Assembly: GCF_049651805.1 (NCBI RefSeq)
Contig: NZ_JBASCU010000021.1
Coordinates: 1 to 64,000, forward strand
Source of the DNA: Pseudolysinimonas_A sp049651805
GTDB taxonomy: Bacteria > Actinomycetota > Actinomycetes > Actinomycetales > Microbacteriaceae
DNA: 64,000 nucleotides
Direction: 5' to 3'
In this document: positions 58,626 through 64,000 of the stretch, piece by piece
Layout: each line of letters starts with the position of its first letter
Position numbering within the stretch: the first letter of the stretch is position 1
Made by a program: the position numbers and the translations under genes
Notes under the pieces: generated by a model
Database searches by the model: none
The model's input: the letters and a program-made list of their open reading frames with translations, nothing else
Told to the model about the DNA's origin: nothing

Positions 58626-58840
58626 ATGACGCGGAGCGGTCTGGCGGGCGGAGCGGCAGGGGTTGTCGTGGCAGCTTCTGTACTGCTATCGCCCACCGGG
58701 TGTTCGCGGTCGACGACGGAGGCGAGCCGATCGGCTTCACGGGGCAGACCGACACCGAGGAGACGATCAGCGCGGCGCAGTATCGCGGTGAGTTGCTCGT
58801 CGTGAACTTCACCGTCTCATCGGCTCCTTCACAACGGTGA
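58626..58840 (+). pseudogene. Degenerate TlpA/ResA-like thioredoxin lipoprotein
   Basis: An ATG at 58626 opens a frame with a lipoprotein signal (VVVAASVLLSPTGCS), which then loses homology. From about 58705 a neighbouring frame reads GEPIGFTGQTDTEETISAAQ and YRGELLVVNFTVSSAPSQR, which aligns with the TlpA pattern GEVLVVNFWYASCAPCR but with both Cys replaced by Ser. The frame ends at 58840. A frameshift and loss of the CXXC and C-terminal domain make it non-functional. Confidence 0.6.
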
Positions 58841-58963
58841 TCTGAACGTGATCGCCCCACCAGAGCAGCCCCGGGCGCCCTTCGGCGCGCGTCTGGACGT
58901 CTGCGCCGACCAAGGATGCCGTCTGGCAGAAGGAGAACGCCGGATGAAGAAAGTCTCCCCGTC

Positions 58964-59935
58964 GTGAATGAGGACTGGGCGATCATTCCCGATGCTCCAC
59001 CGGACATCGGGGAATTCCTCGCGCTGAATCTCCAGCCGCTCCCCGTCATCCCCGTGATCGGGGTGGTGCTGGCTGGACTGTATTTGCTGGGCGCCGTCCG
59101 GCTCTGGTCGACCGGCCGGCGCTGGTCGATAGGCCGGGCGGTCATCTTCCTGCTCGGGTGCGTGGTGATGGTCCTGGTCACCGGCCTCGGGGTCGAAGGC
59201 TACGGGTACGTGATGTTCTCGGTGTTCATGTTCCAGCAGCTGACCCTGATGATGCTGATCCCTCCGCTGTTGGTGCTCGGCTCCCCGGGAACCCTGTTGC
59301 TGCGCGCGACGCCGCACCTGGGCTGGGGACGCGTGGCGTTGCGGCTGGCCCTCTGGGGGCTTCGCAGCCGGGTGGGCAGATGGCTGCTGCATCCGGCCTT
59401 CGCCGTCCCGCTGTTCCTGTTCTTCTTCTACGGGCTCTACCTGGCCGGCCTGGCGGACCCGATCCTCGCGCTCCCGCTGGGCCATCTCGGTTTGGAACTC
59501 GGCTTCCTCGCCGCGGGCGTGCTGTTCACCATCCCTATCCTCAGTAGTGACCCCCTTCCGATCCGAATGTCCTACCCGGCGCGGATCATCGACCTCGCGG
59601 CCGAGGTCGCCCTGCACGCATTCTTCGGGGTGTTCATCATGGTCAGCCCCTCGCTCATCCTGGACTCTTTTGCGAGCCCGCCGCTCTCGCTCGGTATCGA
59701 CCCCCTCGCCGATCAGGGCGTTGCCGGCGGGCTTGCCTGGTCCTACGGCGAGGGTCCCACTGTGCTCATGCTGCTCTACATCCTGCACCGCTGGTTCCGC
59801 GACGACACTTCGAAAGCCGCCGCCGCCGACCGGCGGGCCGCCCGGGAGGGCGATCCCGACCTGGACGCCTACAACGAGTACCTAACGCAACTGCGACAAC
59901 GCGATCAGCAACGGCCCCCATCGGGCACGCCGTGA
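58964..59935 (+). CDS. Copper-related CtaG (caa3-type) membrane protein
   Basis: The 323-residue protein has about seven membrane helices with GYGYVMFSVFMFQQLTLMML, PPLLVLGSPGTLLLRA and a His/Met-bearing MVSPSLILDSF and VALHAFFGVFIM, the caa3_CtaG family linked to copper delivery. I use the GTG at 58964; a short MKKVSPS frame ends in GTGA overlap with it and has AAGGAG upstream, suggesting coupling. An ATG at 58916 would add 16 hydrophilic residues. Confidence 0.85.
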   Translation: MNEDWAIIPDAPPDIGEFLALNLQPLPVIPVIGVVLAGLYLLGAVRLWSTGRRWSIGRAVIFLLGCVVMVLVTGLGVEGYGYVMFSVFMFQQLTLMMLIPPLLVLGSPGTLLLRATPHLGWGRVALRLALWGLRSRVGRWLLHPAFAVPLFLFFFYGLYLAGLADPILALPLGHLGLELGFLAAGVLFTIPILSSDPLPIRMSYPARIIDLAAEVALHAFFGVFIMVSPSLILDSFASPPLSLGIDPLADQGVAGGLAWSYGEGPTVLMLLYILHRWFRDDTSKAAAADRRAAREGDPDLDAYNEYLTQLRQRDQQRPPSGTP

Positions 59936-60072
59936 TAAGGCCGCGCCCCGTCAAAGAGGATATCCACCCTCTGCCCCGCGATCTTCCGCGCCGACCGGGC
60001 CGACCGTCCCGCCCGCAGTCCGGTCGAGATCGCTCACGATGAGAGAGAGTAATCAGAAGATTTGGAGATCCA

Positions 60073-60744
60073 ATGAATGTCCCATCCGCTCGTCCCCGTC
60101 GCCGCACCATCGTGGGCGTCGCCCTGGTCATCGGCCTGGTCCTCGCGGTTCCGGCCCCGGCGGCAGCACACGAGGGCCTCGTGTCCAGCTCTCCGGCGGC
60201 GGGCAGCACCGTTATCGCACCGCCGGAGACCGTGTCGTTGGGCTTCAGTGACGAACTGCTCGACATCGGCGACTCCAATGGGGCGTTCGCCATCCAGGTG
60301 ATCGGACCGGATGAGCTCTTCTACAACCGGGGCTGCGTGCAACGGCAGGGGTCGACCGCTTCGACAGCGACCGTCATGGGAGAGTCGGGCACCTATCGGG
60401 TCATCTGGCAGGTCATCTCTGCGGACGGCCATCCCACTTCCGACTCCTTCGACTTCGTGTACCAGAAGCCCACCGACGAGATCCCGACCGAGGGTGCTGC
60501 CACCGCGCCGTGTCGACCCGGCGACAGCATCCCTCCCGGCGATGGTGCGGACGACGCGGCTGGAAGGGAGAGTTCGGAGCAGGGTGGCGAGGACCTTACG
60601 TTCACGGGCATCTGGATCGTCGGCGGCGGACTGGTCGCCTTCCTCGTCCTGTGCGCCATCGTTGTGGCCGTGATCGGTGCCCGCAGTCGCCGCCGACACC
60701 AACCCTTCGATCAGCGGTCGCTCGATGAGCGGCAGCCCGAATGA
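60073..60744 (+). CDS. copC: CopC-type copper-binding protein with C-terminal membrane anchor
   Basis: The 223-residue protein has a signal peptide cut after PAAA, leaving His33 as the mature N-terminus (HEGLVSSSPAAGST), which is the Cu(II) ligand in CopC. YRVIWQVISADGHPTSDSF supplies the second His/Asp. A linker rich in Gly/Asp leads to a membrane helix (about 178-200) and a basic tail, the YcnJ/CopC-anchored form. It overlaps the lspA start by 20 bases. Confidence 0.9.
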   Translation: MNVPSARPRRRTIVGVALVIGLVLAVPAPAAAHEGLVSSSPAAGSTVIAPPETVSLGFSDELLDIGDSNGAFAIQVIGPDELFYNRGCVQRQGSTASTATVMGESGTYRVIWQVISADGHPTSDSFDFVYQKPTDEIPTEGAATAPCRPGDSIPPGDGADDAAGRESSEQGGEDLTFTGIWIVGGGLVAFLVLCAIVVAVIGARSRRRHQPFDQRSLDERQPE

Positions 60745-61384
60745 CGCGGACGACGGCGGCCATCCGGGGCAACGGCCCGGTCGGCCCTTCCACCACGAGG
60801 CCCCGTCATCGGAGCAGCGACGGATGAATGGTGATTTCGAACCGCCCACGACCGGCGAACGCCCACCTAGAACCGCGAGCCGGGGTGCGACCCGGGTGAT
60901 ATTGGCTGCCGCTGCGGTCCTCGTCTTCGTCGCAGGGCTCGCCGCGGACCAGCTCAGCAAGTCATGGGCGCTTACAGCATTGGTGGACGGCGCGACGATC
61001 CCGCTTCTGCCGACCGTCAGCTTGCGACTCGCCTTCAACCCCGGAGTCGCCTTCGGCCTCGGTGCCGACCAGGGCCCGGTAGCCGCGGTATTCATCCTCG
61101 TGATCCTCATCGTGCTTGGCTTCTGGATCTGCTGGAACCTGGTGCGCGGCACAGCACGACCCCACATCCTTCTGCTCGTCGCGGTCGCCGCGGGAGGGTC
61201 GGGGAACATGTACGACCGTCTCAGCCGCGCTGATGGCGCGCCCTTCACCGGCGCGGTCGTCGACTTCATTGCAGTCGACTGGTTCGCCGTGTTCAACGTC
61301 GGCGACATCCTCACGGTGGTCGGCATCCTGGCGTGGGTTGTCACGGGCCCGCTGCTGCACTCGAGAGAGACGACGGCGGCATAG
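60725..61384 (+). CDS. lspA: Lipoprotein signal peptidase (LspA), accessory copy
   Basis: The 219-residue protein carries a long hydrophilic N-terminus and four membrane helices with LAADQLSKSWAL, LRLAFNPGVAFGLG, GGSGNMYDRLSR, GAVVDFIAVDW and FNVGDILTVVG. The two catalytic Asp are those of GAVVDF and FNVGD; the usual Ala before the second is Gly. An ATG at 60824 (186 residues) is an equally good start. Location in a metal-resistance block, not with ileS or rluD, suggests an accessory LspA as often found on metal islands. Confidence 0.85.
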   Translation: MSGSPNDADDGGHPGQRPGRPFHHEAPSSEQRRMNGDFEPPTTGERPPRTASRGATRVILAAAAVLVFVAGLAADQLSKSWALTALVDGATIPLLPTVSLRLAFNPGVAFGLGADQGPVAAVFILVILIVLGFWICWNLVRGTARPHILLLVAVAAGGSGNMYDRLSRADGAPFTGAVVDFIAVDWFAVFNVGDILTVVGILAWVVTGPLLHSRETTAA

Positions 61385-61592
61385 CGATCGCGTCAGTCGT
61401 CGAGCGATGCCAAGGGTGCGGAAGGAACTGACCCCGCCACCGGCGCGTGAGTCTGTGAATCTGCCCGCCCGGATTACTTCCATCGTTGCCGATTTGTTAC
61501 CCTGGGTGGATCGAGGCGGCAAGTATGCGCCGCCAGCCCGAGTAGTCCGGTTGCGTTTCGTGGTCGGTCGCCCCCCGAGGAGTTCTGCCCGT

Positions 61593-62507
61593 ATGACCGC
61601 GGATCCACCGTTCTCGGCTTCCCGTGAGGTCGTCTCGCCACCGTTGACGAGGCGTGAGCTGCGGGAACGGGAGCTGCGGGGGCGTGAGCGTTCCGCCGAG
61701 GTCGCTGCGCCTACGGCGTCGCGTCGGGAATCGGCGTCGCCGACAGCTCGTGCGAAGCCGCGTCGCCGGGACAAGAGCACCCCCAGACGGGACGCCGTTC
61801 GGGTCGCCGCGGTCAACAAGACGCTCGGCAAACGTCTGCTCTCCTTCGGCGCGATGCTCTTCGCCGGCACTCTCGCTTTCGGCATGACCGTGCCGGCCAA
61901 CGCGTTCAACACCCGTCCTGACGAGACCGCCCTCGCCGAGTCGCTCGAGCTGGAGGCACAGACCGTCGAGGTTGACCCCACCCTCGTGTCGTTCGCACAG
62001 CGCGACGCCTGGACCGTGACGTCGTGGGCTGAAATGCTCCGCCTGCGCTACGGCAACCGCAGCTTCGACTACACCATCGGCACCGGCCCGATCCGCTGGC
62101 CGTTCCCGTACGCCGTACCCATCTCGAGCGGATTCGGTGCACGAGCCGCTCCCTGCCGCGGATGCTCGACCGATCATTCCGGGCTCGACTTCGGCACCGG
62201 CTACGGAGCGGCGATCTTCTCCGTCGCTGACGGTGTCGTCGTCGAGCGCAGCACCGGCGGCGGCACCTGGGGCAACTTCATCGTCATCGAAAGCACCACC
62301 CCCGACGGTCAGGTATTCCAGGCCGGATACGCGCACATGGCCAGCGACTCCTCCGCCCTGGTGCTCGGCGACCAAGTCAAAGTCGGCGACTTCATCGGAC
62401 TCACCGGCGCCACCGGACAGGTCAGCGGCGCGCACCTGCACTTCACGATCAAGATCGACGGCTCATTCGTCGACCCTTTCACCTTCCTCAAACGCTACGC
62501 AGGCTAG
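61593..62507 (+). CDS. Secreted M23-family peptidase (LytM-type)
   Basis: The 304-residue protein has an Arg/Glu-rich cytoplasmic head of about 75 residues, one hydrophobic segment (about 84-104, ending NAFN), a spacer, and a LytM domain with DHSGLDFGTGYG (zinc ligands His195, Asp199) and HLHF (His281, His283). It cleaves peptidoglycan cross-bridges or activates another enzyme. GAGGAG lies ten bases before the ATG. The 208-base leader after lspA contains TTGTTACC at about 61494-61501 but no riboswitch I can support. Confidence 0.88.
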   Translation: MTADPPFSASREVVSPPLTRRELRERELRGRERSAEVAAPTASRRESASPTARAKPRRRDKSTPRRDAVRVAAVNKTLGKRLLSFGAMLFAGTLAFGMTVPANAFNTRPDETALAESLELEAQTVEVDPTLVSFAQRDAWTVTSWAEMLRLRYGNRSFDYTIGTGPIRWPFPYAVPISSGFGARAAPCRGCSTDHSGLDFGTGYGAAIFSVADGVVVERSTGGGTWGNFIVIESTTPDGQVFQAGYAHMASDSSALVLGDQVKVGDFIGLTGATGQVSGAHLHFTIKIDGSFVDPFTFLKRYAG

Positions 62508-62560
62508 CCTCACGCTGGGCCCGACACGAACGTGGGGGTCGTCCTGGCAGACTGGAAAGC

Positions 62561-64000
62561 GTGTCGAAGCGCAAGAAGAGAACACTGGGCAACCCTGCCC
62601 GTTCCCGACCGCACGTGGGAGCGCAGGCCGTCATCCGCGGGTTCGCCCACTGGATGGGCGACTCCCCGGAGACGTTCACCGATCCTGCGGCCGCGCGCGC
62701 CGGGCTTGAAGCCCTGCTCGCGGTGACCGCGAGGTCGGGGCTCGACCTCCACGATCCGGATGAGACCGAGAACATCCTCGATCTGCTCATCGAAGGCGGC
62801 CATGAAGGCGGCCTGTTCGACGTTTTACACGACTACCTGCATTTCCGCCTGGACACGTCACCCGAGGGCGGATGGGTCGATGCACACGAGTTGCTCGAAG
62901 CGGCGCTCTCCTCCTCCGACGACGTGCTTCCCGACGTCGTTGCCGCCGCCCTGGAAGACGCGGGCCGGCTTGATCCCGACCAGCGCCGTCACGCGCTCGC
63001 CGAGGTTCCGATCGTCGCGCGCGTTCGGGACATGCTGGAATGGATCGGGTCAGGCCGAGCTATCACCGCATCGGGAGCGCTGCGTCGGGCCGATATCGCG
63101 CCGGTCGCCGCACTTCTGGGTATCGCGGCGCGTGGCGTCGCGAAGTCACCGCATTGGGGCGAGTTCCGCGACGGCGCGGTGGTGGTGGAGGGCGAAGCGC
63201 ACGTGCAGTCGATGTGGGAGCTTCCGACCCTGGCGGCATGGTGGGAAGCGTTGAGGGTGGCCGATCTCATCGAGATCACCCGCACGCGCGTGCGGCGGGG
63301 GTCGGCGGCATCCGACTGGCTCGACGAAGCGATGCCGCAGCTCGACGACGCCACCGCGGTCGTGGCGGTCTTCGTCGCGCAGGAGCTCACCGGCGCGCTT
63401 CAGAGCGATCCGGATGACTGGAACACCACGATCTTGCGTCTCACCCTGGCCCACGCCGTCGCAGCGCTCGACCCCGACGAAGCGGTAGACCTCGCCGGGG
63501 GGCACACCGCGCTCGATGAGCTACTGCGGCCGCGTGCTGAGCGCACCCTCGAGCATCTGGCCGGGGCAGGCCTCGTGATCGTCGATGATGCCGGGCGATA
63601 CCGTGTTCCCGACCTGTTGCGCGGTGCCTTCGCGCGAGGTGTGGTTCTTGCGATGACGTTCATTGCGGGACTGGTCGACGACGACCAGGAGGCCTTCGAT
63701 CCTGGGGACGACGATGACTCCTCCCCGTTCGACGACCCCGAGGTGAGAGCGACGATGGCCAGGCTCGGCATCGTTCACACCCCGGGCATGGCCGCCGAAG
63801 TGATGAGCGAATTGGCCCCACTGCTGGCCGAGGAGGGAATCGACCTTGACAACCTCGTCGTCGAGGACCTGGATGTCGTCAACGCGGCGCTCGCGCGAGC
63901 GACGGAACGCCGCAACCTCGATCGGTTCACACCGGTCGGGCAGCATCGCGCGATGGCTCTGACCGTGCATCGATTGGTGACCGAGGCGCTCGCCGAGAAC
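62561..64000 (+). CDS. Uncharacterised acidic helical protein, 3' end outside the window
   Basis: From the GTG at 62561 the frame stays open for 480 codons to the window edge. It starts with a basic MSKRKKRTLGNPARSRP, then AVIRGFAHWMGDSPETFTDP, and continues as mostly acidic, Leu/Ala-rich helices with several winged-helix-like stretches (GRAITASGALRRADIAPVAALLG; LLRPRAERTLEHLAGAGLVI). No catalytic motif or membrane segment is visible. I do not recognise the family; the middle could be DNA-binding. Confidence 0.75.
   Translation, partial: MSKRKKRTLGNPARSRPHVGAQAVIRGFAHWMGDSPETFTDPAAARAGLEALLAVTARSGLDLHDPDETENILDLLIEGGHEGGLFDVLHDYLHFRLDTSPEGGWVDAHELLEAALSSSDDVLPDVVAAALEDAGRLDPDQRRHALAEVPIVARVRDMLEWIGSGRAITASGALRRADIAPVAALLGIAARGVAKSPHWGEFRDGAVVVEGEAHVQSMWELPTLAAWWEALRVADLIEITRTRVRRGSAASDWLDEAMPQLDDATAVVAVFVAQELTGALQSDPDDWNTTILRLTLAHAVAALDPDEAVDLAGGHTALDELLRPRAERTLEHLAGAGLVIVDDAGRYRVPDLLRGAFARGVVLAMTFIAGLVDDDQEAFDPGDDDDSSPFDDPEVRATMARLGIVHTPGMAAEVMSELAPLLAEEGIDLDNLVVEDLDVVNAALARATERRNLDRFTPVGQHRAMALTVHRLVTEALAEN

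Noticed and set aside
58944..58967. Seven-codon frame MKKVSPS before ctaG
   Set aside because: It has a good ribosome site and a GTGA overlap with ctaG, so it may act as a coupling leader, but it is too short to be called a gene.
61385..61592. Possible c-di-AMP (ydaO-type) riboswitch before the M23 peptidase gene
   Set aside because: Such switches precede similar genes in actinobacteria, but the conserved ydaO core sequences are not present here.

Overview
The window comes from a high-GC actinobacterium, most likely of the family Microbacteriaceae (Microbacterium-like). I infer this from the very high GC, the frequent GTG starts, the many genes that begin 6-7 bases after a TANNNT -10 box (leaderless style), mycothiol-type arsenic genes, and the order pgm / pheA / serS / HAD hydrolase / tRNA-Ser / LCP protein. 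No species call can be made from sequence reading alone.

Region 1 (1-27,100) looks like core chromosome with some accessory genes. It opens with the 5' part of a DUF222-HNH gene behind a degenerate SOS box and an array of GC-rich repeats. A phosphate/arsenic neighbourhood follows: a GNAT protein, an arsC-type reductase, a pstSCAB operon behind a clear PHO-type direct repeat, an atypical response-regulator-like gene overlapping pstB, a BON-BON-flavin protein, and an arsenic cluster of arsR and an aquaglyceroporin gene divergent from a flavoprotein. Then comes a beta-glucoside operon on the minus strand (binding protein, two permeases, GH1 beta-glucosidase, LacI repressor) with one promoter and three LacI-type operators. 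After that lie an MFS exporter, a VanY-like peptidase, phosphoglucomutase, prephenate dehydratase, two tandem paralogous pairs of small membrane proteins, a lipid kinase, seryl-tRNA synthetase, a HAD phosphatase, tRNA-Ser(TGA), an LCP-family protein and tRNA-Ser(GCT).

Region 2 (about 27,126-48,402) is bounded by tRNA-Ser(GCT) and by a 60-base, 58/60-identical copy of its 3' part, the classic signature of site-specific integration. No integrase is visible. Its left end is debris: a frameshifted DprA-like gene, a truncated zinc-finger/phosphoribosyltransferase-type gene, and the tail of a Pr6Pr membrane protein. The rest is a coherent catabolic cluster of 17 genes plus a GntR/UTRA regulator. 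It has an RbsABC-like importer, an aldo-keto reductase, an SMP-30 lactonase, a PanE-like reductase, an Ldh2-type dehydrogenase, an unknown protein, a thiamine-diphosphate E1-alpha/E1-beta/E2 complex, a YjbQ protein, an RpiB-type isomerase, an aldose-epimerase-like protein, a TRAP transporter and an FGGY kinase. A shared palindromic motif (core ATACGTGTATAG) recurs at the promoters of its transcription units, so this appears to be one GntR regulon. I could not assign its substrate. The E2 subunit lacks the catalytic His and no E3 is encoded. This is the best candidate for an undescribed system.

Region 3 (48,403-49,083) is a short second relic with a toxin-antitoxin remnant and a third tRNA-Ser fragment. 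Region 4 (49,100-61,400) is a heavy-metal and copper block: CmtR-like sensor with a P1B ATPase, ZIP transporter with a two-domain multicopper oxidase and a DtxR regulator, zinc-finger protein, VKOR, CDF exporter with an ArsR sensor, DUF6153-like protein, DsbA, a broken TlpA-like gene, CtaG, CopC and a second-type LspA. The window ends with an M23 peptidase and the first 480 codons of an uncharacterised protein.
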